A stretch of 64,000 nt of DNA from Clusia tigrina (lineage: Eukaryota; Arthropoda; Insecta; Diptera; Clusiidae): assembly GCA_920105625.2 (NCBI GenBank), contig OV050030.1, forward strand, positions 84,090,570-84,154,569. Direction: 5' to 3'. Position 1 is the stretch's first letter; every line of letters starts with the position of its first letter. Made by a program: the position numbers and the translations under genes. The notes under the pieces are model-generated. The model was not told the DNA's origin. It saw only the letters and a list, made by a program, of their open reading frames with translations, and did no database searches. Of this stretch, positions 41,516-54,768 are shown in pieces.

Positions 41516-43910
41516 GCAGCAAAACCCATCGCGCTACTCTTGTACACAAATCCTTTTTTGTTAAGGTCTTCGTAAACGCGTTACAATCGGTGACGAGCTT
41601 GAAATGTAGGCCAAGAAGATATATACGAAACTTCTTCACTGCTTCGACTACTGCCAACACCTCCAGCTCATAACTCGAGTACTTTTTCTCAGCTTCAGTG
41701 GTTTGTTTGCTCATAAAGTACACCGGATGCAGGTTGCCATCATCAAATGCCCTTTGCAACAGTACGGCTCCATATCCATGCATCGAAGCATCCGTGTGAA
41801 CCTCAGTTTCCGAATTCTGATTGAATATCCTCAGCGTCGGCTTATTGCATAAAGCATGTTTTATCGCGTTAAATGAAGAAATCTGTTCTTTTCCCATTTC
41901 AAATCTTTTGTCTTTCTTTTTTAAATCTGTTAGTGGTTTAGCCATCGTTGAAAATCCTTGAACGAACTTTCGGAAATAGCTAGCCAGTCCGATGAAACTT
42001 TCCAACTCTTTCAAATTTTCTGGTAACTTGAATTTCTTTATTGCTTCGATTTTAGCTGGCGTTGGTGAAATCGTGTGCTTCTCTATGACATGTCCCAAAA
42101 ATTCGACACGTTTTCTCAAAAATTGCCATTTTTTCATATTGATCTCTAGGCCATAATCTCTGCACAGCAAAAACACTTCTTCTAGACGCTGTATTGCTTC
42201 GTCTTCATTATCGGCAGGCATAATAATATCATCAATATACGGTAGGGCTATGCCTCTTCGAGTCAAATCACGAAAAATTGAGTTTACGTACCTCTGAAAT
42301 ACACTGGGTGAGTTGCATAGTCCAAACGGAACCTTCTTGAATTGGAACTGACCATTATGTGTCACGAAAGATGTGTATCTCTGGCTATCGCTCGCTACGT
42401 TGACATGAAAAAAGCCGTTCTTCAGATCTATGGTACTGAAAAGTTTTGAGCTTTGTAATCGGTCCAATTGATCCTCAATTAGTGGCAATGGGAAACGATC
42501 CTTCAAAATCACCTTATTGATTCGTCGATAATCGATACAGAGTCTTGGTGTGCCATCACGCTTGCGTACCAAAACTACAGGGCTACTGTACTCCGACTCC
42601 GATTCTTCGATGATACCGTCTCTCAACCATTCGTCTATCTGCTGTTCGACAATGATTCTTTCAGTCATAGGCAATCTACGTGGTCTCGATGAAATTGGAT
42701 TATCATCTTTCAGGAAAATTTTCATTTCAACATTCGTTGTTTTAGTTTTGTTGGGTTTATAATTTTTAACAATTTCAACGACTTTACGTTTTAAATTTTT
42801 ATTTAGAGTTTCATCAAATTCAAAATTATTTTCGAAATCGTCTGTTGCATTTATTTTCATCATATTTTGTAAGTCATTTTCATCATTATTTTTAAGTTTT
42901 TTAATCGTTAGACTCGTTGGATTAATGTTTATTTCAGCTTGTGAACATATTTCACAACCAATAACAACTGGAATATTTAAACAATCAGAAGGAACAATTT
43001 CAAATGGCATCTCAAAGTTTTCATCGTCTATATTAAAATTAATCAATACGCGACCGACCGATTTTATTTTATTTGCCTCCGTATTACCGAAACCGATTAA
43101 GTATACGTTTGAGTCAGACTTTTTACAGTTTTCCAAACGTTTGAAAACACTTTCTTTTAAAACGTTAAACTTACTACCAGTATCGAGTAATGCACTTGTT
43201 TCGAAACCATTAATGTTAATTTGCTTTATCATTCGGTTTTTAAAATCATTTATAATGTTTACATTTACTTTTGCTTCGTTTGCTTTCTTATTCGGACAAT
43301 TCTTAGAAATATGGCCGAATTTATTACATGCAAAACATTTTGTTCCTTTCTCTTTGTTTTTGCACTCGGTTGCTTTGTGCCCTTTTTCGCCGCAATTAAA
43401 GCACTTATCGACACTCTTTTTCCCATTCTCATTAGAAAATTTTATATTTATGTTTTGTTTTTTGTCATTCTTTATGTTCGCACTTTTCTCATTATTCGCG
43501 CGTAATATTTCGTAATATTTTAATTTTTCTTTAAACTCCGCTAAGTCTTTCGCACCGTACAAAATTGTTTTGTTTATGTTTAAATCATTACTACCGTCAA
43601 TAACATATTGAATTAAAGCACGATCTTCTATATTACCGCGACCCGCAATGTCTTTCATTTGAAAAAAATATTCTCTTACACCTTCTTCTTTTTGCATTTT
43701 ACGTTCCACAAGTTGTTTATGCAGCACAGCACTGTTGACTGTCGTTCCAAATTCTGATAAGAGAGCTCCTTTTAAATTATTCCACGAAGATAAACTTTTC
43801 TCACTGCAAAGAAATGTCTTTGCTAGCCCTCTGACTTTTTTGCAAATACAAACTTTTGCAATTCGTCCCAATTCATGAGCGTAGCTGTCTCTTCGAATTC
43901 TGTCACCCAT
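41424..43910 (-). pseudogene. mdg3-like gag C-terminus, protease, RT, RNase H
   Basis: Long open frame (about 828 codons). It starts within the capsid (RGLAKTFLCSEKSLSSWN), then two CCHC knuckles (CFNCGEKGHKATEC and CFACNKFGHISKNC, about residues 170-210), protease (SALLDTGSKFNVL), RT (LCIDYRRINKVILKDRFPLP, KVPFGLCNSPSVFQRYV, catalytic LPYIDDIIMP) and RNase H (VHTDASMHGYGAVLLQ, YSSYELEVLAVVEAV). The last residues are out of frame with integrase. No internal stop. gag and pol share one frame here, unlike the gag/pol shift in the Osvaldo-like element. Confidence 0.93.
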
Positions 43911-44572
43911 GCTTCAATAGAAATATTTGCGCTGCCGTCAAATAAGCGTATGGAGTCTTCAATGTCTCTAAAACTCATTACAAATTTTGGTGGTTGATTT
44001 ACGTAGTCGCCTCTCTCGCGATTTACCTCTCTCTCTTTTTTCTGATTTGTTCGTTTGTCGCTGCGCTTGCGCTCTGATTTTTTTGTTTTTGTATCTTTAC
44101 CGTCGTTAGCTTCAACATTCCTGTCGTTCCATCGTACCGTCTGATCGCCGTCTTCTTCGTCTGTCTCTCGCTCTTCAGTTGCTTCGCTCTCAGTTATCTC
44201 GTCGTCATTGCTTGCTTCGTCGTCATCGTCGTTTTCATCCTCTGTTTCTTCATCGCCGTTTTCTTCGCTCTCGAAGTTATGAAGAAATTGAAAGATGTGC
44301 GCCTTTACGTCGTCAACTGAGTGCTTGATTCCCAGAATCGAGCATATCACCGCCAAATCAGCCGCCGTTAGATTTGAATCAATGTACGCTGCTTTCCTCT
44401 CGTATTGTTCGTCGTCAGTGTCGAAACCAAAACCGCTAAACTCTCTCAGCCTCTGCCGATTACGTCTATCGCCTTCTCTTTCAAATATGTATTTATGCAA
44501 CGCCGTAATATTCACTTTACTGGCGTAACGGATGTTTCTGCGAATTTTCTCGAATTCTTGTAAAGAACGCAT
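43823..44572 (-). pseudogene. mdg3-like gag N-terminal part
   Basis: Starts MRSLQEFEKIRRNIRYASKV, with a helical N-terminal domain and then a strongly acidic stretch followed by a basic one (about residues 105-190). The capsid begins at PPKFVMSFRDIEDSIRLFDG and runs to WDELQKFVFAKK, where the frame ends. Capsid sequence continues one frame away in the 41424-43910 frame. The shift point is GCAAAAAAG, which contains A-AAA-AAG in register with gag. Confidence 0.85.
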
Positions 44573-44696
44573 TTTATATATAAATTTTTTTTTTTTTTTA
44601 TTAAATATATATTTCTTTTTCTCCGTTTTGGCTCAAAAAATCCCGCACAAACTTACACACGTTTTATTTTCTTTTCGCGACGCGTATTTTATTCTT

Positions 44697-44714
44697 ATCC
44701 CGGACGATCCCCCA
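44697..44714 (-). other. Candidate primer-binding site, mdg3-like element
   Basis: TGGGGGATCGTCCGGGAT, six bases inside the 5' LTR end. It starts TGG as expected, but I cannot name the tRNA. Confidence 0.4.
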
Positions 44715-44720
44715 AATTTA

Positions 44721-46920
<2,200 letters not shown>

Positions 46921-46984
46921 TATGTGTATATATATTGTGGTATTTTCCATATATGTATATATTATCGCACACACTATACGCGCA

Positions 46985-47105
46985 TTACACCATTGCTGAT
47001 TTCATAAATATGCAATAGTTTATTGGAAGTATTTTCTTAATTTTGTAGAGTAATCCGTCATGCCAGACTCGGTCGAAAGCTTGGGATATATCGAGAAATG
47101 TACTC
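46985..47105 (-). pseudogene. jockey-clade RT fragment (motif A)
   Basis: Minus-strand CTSTFLDISQAFDRVWHDGL followed by LLYKIKKILPINY, the first catalytic block of a jockey-type RT. Beyond it lies AT-rich sequence up to the Tc1-like element. Confidence 0.75.
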
Positions 47106-47119
47106 GTACAACCCTGTTT

Positions 47120-47307
47120 TATTATCAGGTTTTTTTCCCTCAATGGAAAGTGGCTCAAGTATCAGCTTGCTGCCGATCGTCTATAAAATTTTGGAAACTC
47201 TCTACCTAGAAAGATTTATGCCAATAATAGAAGAACGAAAACTAATTCGTAATCACCTATTCGGGTTCAGGAAACAATACAGTACGAGTATACTGCCGAG
47301 ATTGTAA
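47120..47307 (+). pseudogene. jockey-clade RT fragment, inverted
   Basis: Plus-strand SISLLPIVYKILETLYLERF and RNHLFGFRKQYST, the RT fingers segment that normally precedes motif A on the same strand. The flanking jockey pieces are on the minus strand, so this segment has been flipped in place. Confidence 0.75.
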
Positions 47308-47329
47308 TTGGGCCTTTCCAGTCTTCAAC

Positions 47330-47590
47330 AACTATGTTTGTGGCTTGAATAGCTTCTGTGCATTAGGATTAAATAGAAATGTGTCTGATATTTTTTTTAT
47401 TATAACACTGATATGGCATGTGCTTTTTTGTCGGAGTTTATTGTGTAATAGAGCTTATAGTTTGTTATTTGAAAGTAGCTCTTATCGTTAAAATGAGTTT
47501 CAGATATTAGAGGAATATCTATGTCGTGAGTCTGCAGTAGTGCTTTAAATTATAATATGTGTTTGGATAGACCATTTGCATTTCATACGA
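47330..47590 (-). pseudogene. jockey-clade endonuclease fragment
   Basis: Minus-strand sequence reads NANGLSKHI...FKALLQTHDIDIPLISETHFN, the start of an apurinic-type LINE endonuclease with the catalytic Glu in SETHF. Frame breaks; the C-terminal part is missing. Confidence 0.65.
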
Positions 47591-47596
47591 GAATAT

Positions 47597-48800
47597 TTAT
47601 AGAATTGAAGAACTACAATTTTTCATCGTGAGAATTACGAGTAGATTTATCCTACTTGTGATTGGCTGCATGACTTGCTTGAGAAGCATGATAATTTCTC
47701 GCATTTCATTTGAGGACTTGGAGGCGATTTCCTTAGGATGTGGGACTGAGGTATTCTCTCTCGTGTATTGTGTAGTGTTTCTAACTACTTGGGAGTATGA
47801 AAGTGAATTCGAGCTCTGTCTGGATGATTGGGAGACAACAAATGTGGGATTGGGTTCCTTTTTTCTCAGTGGTGGATATTTTAATGTTTGCAATTTTTTG
47901 TACACCATACAGCTTTTATAATTTGCTGGGTGATTACTCTCACACAATGCACATTTGACGGCATCAGTTCTCGTCTTACGCGCGCAATCTGCAAACGAGT
48001 GAGTTCCAGTGCATTTAATGCAAACCGCTTTTCTGCGGCAGTAGGTTTTTGTGTGACGATACTTATAGACGATTGCATATTTTGAGTATCACCCCAAAGC
48101 TTCTTTCCTGTTTTGATTTATAGGTGTAGAATTAGGTATTTTTTTGCTCTGGTTTGTTTATTATTGTTTTGTAGGCTTCAGGAGTCGATGCGTGTATTTT
48201 TACTTTCTCATTACTTATGAATTTCAAATCATAAGAACTAGGAGCTGTTTCCGTTAGGAGCTTCATTAGAGGAGTAATGTTGCTGACTTTGTCAACAAAT
48301 ATTGGTGTGGGCTTGGGGGCTTTTACTTGCGGCTTAAGACCTTTATCAACTTCTTAAATTTCTAGAGAGGAAACCTTTCTGTAGGCTAAGGGACACTTAG
48401 CCAATATTTGTCGAGTTTGGCTTGTTTTTGGGATGCTTTGGGCTTACCTGGGCTTTTACGGGGTCTTTTTTTGGAGCAACAACAGTCCAAGCGTTACCTC
48501 GTGTACACTTAGTACTTAATGCTTGAGGCGAACTTTTTGCTGCTATAACAATTGCAGCTGTTGCTGAAGTTGCTGAATTTGCTATTGCACATTCATGTTT
48601 GTGCTGATTGTAGAATTTGGGGGTAGCTTCGAATTCAGCGGCTTCTGCTGTCGTAGCTGTTGCAGATTCGGTTATTCTACTCCCAGTTGTAGTTGTTGTG
48701 GTTGCAGCTTCGAATTCGGCTGCTGCTGCTATTGTGATTGTTGCTGTATTGGTTATAGTTGCTGTATTTGGCCGGCCCATTTGGGTGGGGAGTGGCCTAC
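47597..48800 (-). pseudogene. jockey-clade ORF1 (gag-like) with zinc knuckles
   Basis: Read leftward: low-complexity Ala/Thr/Glu-rich N-terminus (48397-48780), a PRE_C2HC-type region (PIFVDKVSNITPLMKLL, EKVKIHASTPEAYKTII) near 48160-48320, then zinc-knuckle sequence (HTKTYCRRKAVCIKC, VKCALCESNHPANYKSCMVYKKLQ) to about 47880, and a Ser-rich tail. It resembles the nucleic-acid-binding ORF1 protein of jockey elements. At least two frame changes. Followed on the same strand by the endonuclease fragment, in natural order. Confidence 0.75.
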
Positions 48801-49057
48801 AGACATTTCGAAATTTCCCGTTTTTTTAATTTCCAGACTGTTTTTTGGTTAAGTTAGTTTTGAAAAGTATTTTGGCAAATCTATTTTCAGTTATACTAGT
48901 TGGACAAAAACAAACATCAAAAAACAACTCCATACTTTTTGGCTTCAAAAAATACTTTTTGGCCTCAAATTTCTCCAAAATTATTCCTTATAATTGATAT
49001 ATTCTAACTTATGCAATCTCCGGATCCATAGTGATTCTGCTCAATTGGGAACACACA
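48801..49057 (-). repeat. Gypsy 3' LTR, start only
   Basis: Minus-strand TGTGTGTTCCCAATTG directly after a purine tract marks the start of a 3' LTR at 49057. It cannot be followed beyond about 48830, where the jockey LINE sequence begins. Confidence 0.5.
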
Positions 49058-49073
49058 CCTCCCCATCCTTTTT
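49058..49073 (-). other. Polypurine tract of the gypsy element
   Basis: AAAAAGGATGGGGAGG on the minus strand between the end of pol and TGTGTGTTCCC. Confidence 0.65.
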
Positions 49074-50396
49074 CGCGTGTAGATTTGTAGTTGCTTCGGT
49101 ACTTGGCAAATTTGCCGTAACTACATGCTCTGTTCCGTTCTTGTCCGCTTCTATTTCGTAAAGTTGGGGGCTATCATTTAAACACCCGGATATTAATTTA
49201 TCTACATTTCGTTTAATAATTCTTTTATTTATTTACACTGATATAATCGCGGACCAATACGCTTAGGTACCTTCACTTGCTGCCAATCCATCTTGTTTGG
49301 GTTGTTTGTGTAATCAAGAACGAAAACGTTTGAACCCTCTTCCAAACTTACTTTTCTGTTACCTTTTATGATTTTCACATTCGTCAAGAGGCTTTCACAA
49401 ATCTTATTTCGAAGTAGCGGAAGTTTAAGCAACGGTTTCTTAATTCTCTTCTCAACATCCGTTGGAGCAATATTTCGTACATCGTTTAATACTTTATTTA
49501 AATTCTATACATTACCCTTTAGGTTTGCATATATTGACTTTTTAAAAGTTTTTACAAAATTTTCGGCTTGACCATTAGTTGCAGAATGACCGGAAGCCGT
49601 TAGGCAATGCTTAATATGCTTCGATAACAAAAATTGTTTAAATTCATTAGACGTAAATTGGGTACCATAGCCACTTACCAAAGTTTATATTAAACCGAAT
49701 CTACTAAACAATTCGTGCAACTTAGCTATAGTTAACTCTGTTTTCATTTCGTTGGTTTTGAAGCCCACTGTAAATATGAGTCGATAATAACGAGAAAATA
49801 AAAATTCTGAATAGCGGAACCAAACGGATTTGGTAGGAGTCCATGGAATCAGGGTGCATTTTTCAGGACTCGCCTGAACGCTTTTACATTCTACGCAACT
49901 CGAAATTATCTGCTCTATAGAATGGTCTAGGTTAGGCTACGAGACATATGAACGGGCTAAAGATTTTGTCTTGATTGTTCCAAAATGGGAACGATGTAAT
50001 TCTTCCAATTCCATGCAGCGCAATTTTGAAGGAATGATAACTCTGCAGCTCCATAATAAACAACTATAATCAACTGACAATTCGTTCTCTCTAGCACAGA
50101 AAGCAGTATACTCATTTCGCTTGAATGTCTTTAATTCTCCCCTGCAAATCGCCCCTACAACTCTCGATAAAACTGGATCGTTTCTAGTAGCATTTGCTAT
50201 GTTTTTAAAATTCAAATTCAAATATTATTGGTATGAATAATATTGACGTAATCGCAATGATCCTCACCGCTTAAGGTTTTATGTTGTGGCAGACGTGACA
50301 AAAATCAGCAGAATTTGACACACCTTTTATGTAAATTGAACCCTGACAGAATTAAGACCCAGCGCTGCATTCGCGCCGTCGCCATTTCAGGTATAA
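49074..50396 (-). pseudogene. Ty3/Gypsy integrase and RNase H tail
   Basis: Read leftward: end of RNase H (MATARMQRWVLILSGFN, FLSRLPQHKTLSGEDHCDYV) at 50230-50396; integrase N-terminus (DYSCLLWSCRVIIPSKLRCM, ELHRSHFGTIKTKSLARSYV, then CVEC) at 49880-50221; core with TLVSGYGTQFTSNEFKQFL and SGHSATNGQAENFVKTFKK near 49560-49690; C-terminus PNKMDWQQVKVPKRIGPRLY (to 49229) and beyond. The second Asp of the DDE core appears as Gly (SGYG where relatives have SDNG). Stops and frame changes throughout. It resembles the K02A2.6-like gypsy group. Confidence 0.8.
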
Positions 50397-50460
50397 TTTA
50401 ATACAGATTGCAATAAAAAATGGATACTAAAAAAAATATAAAAAAATTAAATAGCTACAG
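50397..50460. other. AT-rich filler inside pol
   Basis: About 60 bases replacing the central RT, between the truncated RT and the RNase H end. The same filler follows the truncated RT at 38401. Confidence 0.65.
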
Positions 50461-51090
50461 CGCAGTTTCAATAGTTTTTTGTAAAAGAGGCATCACAACG
50501 GCAAACGCGTCTTTTTGAATAGTCCAATGTGTGTAGTCCACGCACAGGACTCCTCTAAAACCAATTGGTTATAAGCGCTCGTAAGATCTAATTTCGAGAA
50601 GCGCAAAGCTCATCTATGCGTGTTAGCGGGTATTCAACATCTTCTAAATACTTGTTTATAGTTGTTTCATAATCTCCGCACATGCGTATATCACCATTAG
50701 GCTTCAATACCGGCATTAAAAGGGTAGCCCACTCAGAATTGTCTACCGGAACCAGAACGTCTTTATCTACCAAATCTCGCAACTGTGGTTTTGTCTTATA
50801 TCTTCATGCCAGTGGAACAGGTCTTGGCTTACAAAAAATGTCGCGTTTTTTAAAATACTAAGCTTTATTTTATTCACATTGTAAGTGCCTAACTCTTCAG
50901 CAAAAACATATACTGCGTCAGAAAATTGACTTGCAAAAGACCCATACTGCATAGAGACATAAAACCGCGTCCCAAAATAGGTGGACTGCATGTTTTGCTA
51001 ATAATCAAACCTAAATTTCGCAGTTGGTCATGAAATTTTACAGAAGCATTAAATAAACCTAAAATTTCTATGTCCACATCGTTATAAGTA
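50461..51090 (-). pseudogene. Ty3/Gypsy pol, protease remnant and RT N-terminus (inverted copy)
   Basis: Same content as 37760-38400 on the opposite strand: DIEILGLFNASVKFHDQLRN (51077-50889) and RDLVDKDVLVPVDNSEWATL to LTRIDELCASRN (50782-50588). RT catalytic motifs are missing because of the internal deletion. Confidence 0.75.
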
Positions 51091-51179
51091 CAATGTTTTC
51101 TTGCACGGTCTCAATTTATTTTGATACAAATTATTATGTTTGCTATTACAGTCCCTATTCACTACAGCTTCCTCGAATA

Positions 51180-51717
51180 CTTTCACTAAATTAACATGCT
51201 TGCCCGAACAAATGTTTGCCAAATGTCCCACTCGCTTGCATTTGTGACACGAACTGTGTTTTTCGCTCTCGTGCGTCTTCCACCCGCAATGCTTGCAGTT
51301 CTTCGATTTATTATTCTTATTGTTCTGACCATCATGATAGTTGATCTTTCATCTCCTCCATTTTTAGCATACCCTCGATTTTGCTTTCTACCAGGTTAAA
51401 CTCACTTTCAACACCTTGCGCAAAAATTTGTTTCTTCTGTTGTCATAGCCTTCATCAAAGACTTTTCCAATGTTAAGTTTTCCTCTTCCTCACAGAGCCG
51501 TTCAAAAACTTTGTCCTCCAAGCCCGTCACAAATTTGTTTAGCACAAACCCGTCGCACTATGCCTCAAATTTGTAGTTTTTTGCCAGGTTTTTAACGTGA
51601 GTAAACCAAACTGCTACTGATTCCTCGTTCGTTTTCTTTGCGTCGAAAAACGATGCCTTTCTCGGAAAATGAGACGTCGTTGAAGATAGTGCCGCTGTAA
51701 CAGCGCACATATATCTT
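51180..51717 (-). pseudogene. Ty3/Gypsy gag C-terminus and zinc knuckles (inverted copy)
   Basis: Minus-strand counterpart of 37150-37690, with the CKHC...C and CHKCKRVGHLANIC-type knuckles near 51215-51310 and the capsid end near 51400-51600. The N-terminal gag is lost: at 51717 the sequence jumps from ATATATCTTTA into the middle of the LTR segment. Confidence 0.72.
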
Positions 51718-52293
51718 TACTTTGCTCGTCAAAGTTATAACGGTGCAAGAATTTTTTCAATCCACTGCCGTAGAAACTAAAGACTAGGAACACATGGATA
51801 CACAGAGTTACTGCGTTTGCTACGAATGCTTGGGTTTTCCAATCCACGTTCTTAGAAAAATAGAATTTGTACGTCGAGTCTAAAACGGTGGAAATGGTTT
51901 TTCAATTCACCACCGTTGAAACCAAAGACTAAAGACGCACGGACCTAGACACCCAGAAGTTTTGCGCTTGCTACGAATCTTGTGTTTTTCAATCCACTTT
52001 CGTAGCAAAACAGCACTTACTTGTCGAAGTTTAAACAGTGTAAGAGATTTCTCAATCCATTGCCATTGAGGCTGGAGACCTGGACTGCACAGCGCCAATG
52101 CATCGGCCTTCATCGATTTATTCATTATTATAATTAAGCAAACGAATTGGAAAATTTAGAAATAGGTTAAAATACTTTGTATTTTATTTTCTGGAATAAT
52201 AAAGCTATGAAACTATAGCTCCGAGAAATAATTTCTGTATACGACCCCTGGCAAACCGGTGAGTTTTACCCCAGAGAAATTTGAGTCGTTACA
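51718..52293 (+). mobile_element. Osvaldo-type LTR segment, block D4 (partial)
   Basis: Matches the last 575 or so bases of the D1 LTR segment and ends GAGTCGTTACA at 52293. The upstream part and the gag N-terminus were removed by a deletion joining the two. Confidence 0.68.
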
Positions 52294-52635
52294 ACACCGA
52301 GGTATTGGTAGAGGATAGCATAAGTGGTAAGAAAAAACTTCATATTGAAATATGTAATTTCTTTTATTAATTAATTTTTAATCCATCGAAAGTCGGAGTC
52401 CGTAAATGCGGAGGGGTCTGTTTCTTCACCTTCTTCCGAGTCTGTTGCGGCAGCATCGCCATCAGCGTAAATGTCTGTAAGCGAACCTCTAAAGAAAGTC
52501 AATTATAAGAACCAACTGTTAAAGAATTTTGAAAAATTTAAATCAAGATGACAAAATGCTGTAATGAGTTTGTAGAAAAAAATTCTGAACTCAGGGAAAT
52601 TACCCACCAAATAATGGAATCTTAAGAAATAACAG
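52294..52635 (-). mobile_element. Harbinger remnant, downstream part, block D4
   Basis: Corresponds to D1 2308 to about 2650 (GGTATTGGTAGAGGATAGCA ... AATCTTAAGAAATAACAG) and is cut at 52635 before any transposase coding sequence. Confidence 0.65.
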
Positions 52636-52639
52636 AAAA

Positions 52640-52941
52640 AATATATATACTTCGTAAACAAATTTGGCACTGTTCACTCTAACCACACTTTTTTTTACAA
52701 TGCGAATAATTTTCGTCAATTTAACACAATATTTTCCTAATTATTTACTATTTATAGGCGAGGCAAAGGTTAACCGAAAGGGATGCCAAATGTTAGAGAG
52801 TTCTTTAAAATGAAACTTTATTAATTTAAAGATCATCTGCGCACATGTTCGGGTTCTGATTCGTTTCCTTGTCTAACTAAAACTAAAAACTAATCAAGGT
52901 GCATCATTATTTTATAAGGACAGAGAGAGAATATGATACAA
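52640..52941 (-). mobile_element. Remnant of an unidentified LTR element
   Basis: On the minus strand an LTR-like end (CTCTCTAACA, terminus at 52791) is followed two bases later by TGGCATCCCTTTCGGTTA (52771-52788), a primer-site-like sequence. The putative LTR runs to the AT array at 52942. No coding sequence remains. Confidence 0.4.
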
Positions 52942-52967
52942 TATATATATATATATATATATGTATA
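52942..52967. repeat. AT array left of the BEL element
   Basis: Short AT repeat ending GTATA (52963-52967), the left copy of the target duplication. Confidence 0.9.
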
Positions 52968-53394
52968 TGTTATTAATTGAATTATTATTTGAAATTCATA
53001 TGTAGGTTATATTCATGTGAACGGGGCTTAATGCATTCGTTAATCATAAGTAAAAATGTATTGTATTTTTGTCTCGTTTGCACCTCAATGTAACTTAGTT
53101 TGTACTTTGACCTTTGGGACAGACGTTTTGCCGCCAAGTAAAGTAAATCCGTTTTGCTTAAACGGGTTTGCTTTATTAGGTAGTCAATCGAGCAAGTCGC
53201 CGGAGGTCAAAAAAGGAGTAAGTTAATTTGTCTTTATATTTTATATTTTCTATATATATATATATATATGAATTTTTACGAATATAGAAAAATAAACAAA
53301 AGGATTTAGCAGTCATCGTGCTTGTGTTTGGTACTTATTTGAGGGTGACTGCAAGAGTTCAATTTTCTAGACCTCTACGCTCGGATCGTCGACA
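52968..53394 (+). repeat. 5' LTR of BEL element
   Basis: Begins TGTTATTAATTGAATTATTA and ends CGGATCGTCGACA. A short AT run near 53252-53270 is longer than in the 3' LTR. Confidence 0.92.
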
Positions 53395-53751
53395 ACTTTA
53401 TTTTTTCCTTTTAGGAAATTTAGCCGTGCCATCAACAAGTATTAAGCCTCTACTGAAAAAGCTGTTGCTGTCATACCTACGTGCCGTGAAACTCATATTT
53501 TCTTATGTGGAAAGTTGGCCGTACCGCCAATATATTCATCAAGTAAGTTTATAATATAAAAAAAAACATTTATTGCCACTGCTCCCACGCAAATTGCCGA
53601 AGCCTAAATATTAAGCCGATGCTGCAAAGTACTCCACACGCTGATACAGTTGCCGCCGTTACAGTCACTGCCGCTACCAAAATTCTGCCGTTAACCGCAA
53701 CTGCAATAACTGAACAAGTAGAAGGGTCAGCCACTGATTTCTCTGTCGCCG
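53395..53751 (+). other. BEL 5' leader
   Basis: About 360 bases between LTR and gag. No gene is supported. A primer-binding site starting TGG is not seen at the LTR edge. Confidence 0.6.
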
Positions 53752-54768
53752 TTGATGTCATCATTTCAACACCCAAACAGAAGCAGTAGTCGCGTAAATA
53801 AAGGAGTAGCACCTGTACGTTTTGACGCGACAAGAATTCCGTTAAACAGAACGCCGCCAAATACGTCGTCGCAAGTGCTTAGTGCCGCTACGACGTCAGC
53901 AGAAAATGCAGCCGCGACGTCAGCAGTTACCGCAGTCGCGACGCCAATAACCAGCACCCTACCGTCGGCAAGCACCAGTACAAGCAGAATTGCAGAGCCG
54001 TCAGTACAAAAAGAAAACAGCAATGACGTGATAAATAATAAAAGTTATGGTGAAGTGATTTCGGAACAACTGGATAAACGATTAAGTGATATGAGAAATG
54101 AGTTCCAGAAACAGATGCAAGCCATACAGGCAATTCTGATAGCCAATAATGAGCGAATTCAATGTAGTGTCCTCGAACTTAGAAGAGAGATGCAACAGTC
54201 ATCGCAGTCGTCACAGCTGTCACCTGCAACAGAGCAGCCCTCCACCCCTGCTCAGCTTCAGCCACTTTTAACGCCTGCACAACCGTGGGTTCAGTCGTTG
54301 CAGGAACCGATGCAAACACATACCGCTGCATCTGAAAGCAATATTTATGATACCCAAAGGGCATCAGTACATCGTCAGAAGAAATTATATCCACTTCCAC
54401 TCTTTTCAGGCTCTCCAGAAGAGTGGCAAATATTTTATGAAGATTTTATAAGTACCACTAGAGAGTTTGAATATTCCGATTTGCATAATATAATGCGCTT
54501 GAGAGATGCATTAAAAGGCCGAGCTAGAGAAGCCGTTGAGCCACTTTTGTCCAATGCGAGGAACATACCTGCTATTATATCCACATTAAAAGAAACCTTT
54601 GGACGGGCAGAACTTCTGATAAAAAGTCAGATAGAAAAGGTCCGTGCACTACCTCCTGTCAATGATAGTCGTCTGGAAGCATTGGTGAGTTTCGCAACAA
54701 AAGTTACAAATATGACCACTTTTTTGGGAAACGTTCAGGGCGAGCACCATTTAACTAATGTTAAGTGA
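53752..54768 (+). pseudogene. BEL/Pao gag, frame ends early
   Basis: Open frame of 338 residues. The N-terminus is rich in Ala, Thr and Ser, then comes a coiled-coil-like helix (EQLDKRLSDMRNEFQKQMQA), a Gln/Pro-rich linker, and the BEL capsid signature KKLYPLPLFSGSPEEWQIF and SDLHNIMRLRDALKGRA. It breaks at EHHLTNVK; the natural continuation LSELVAKLSTPKQLQWAEK lies in the next frame. BEL elements usually encode gag and pol as one polyprotein, so this looks like an indel near 54757. Confidence 0.85.

Noticed and set aside
48397..48780. Ala/Thr-rich frame as a host low-complexity protein
   Set aside because: It directly precedes jockey ORF1 zinc-knuckle sequence on the same strand and is most simply its N-terminus.
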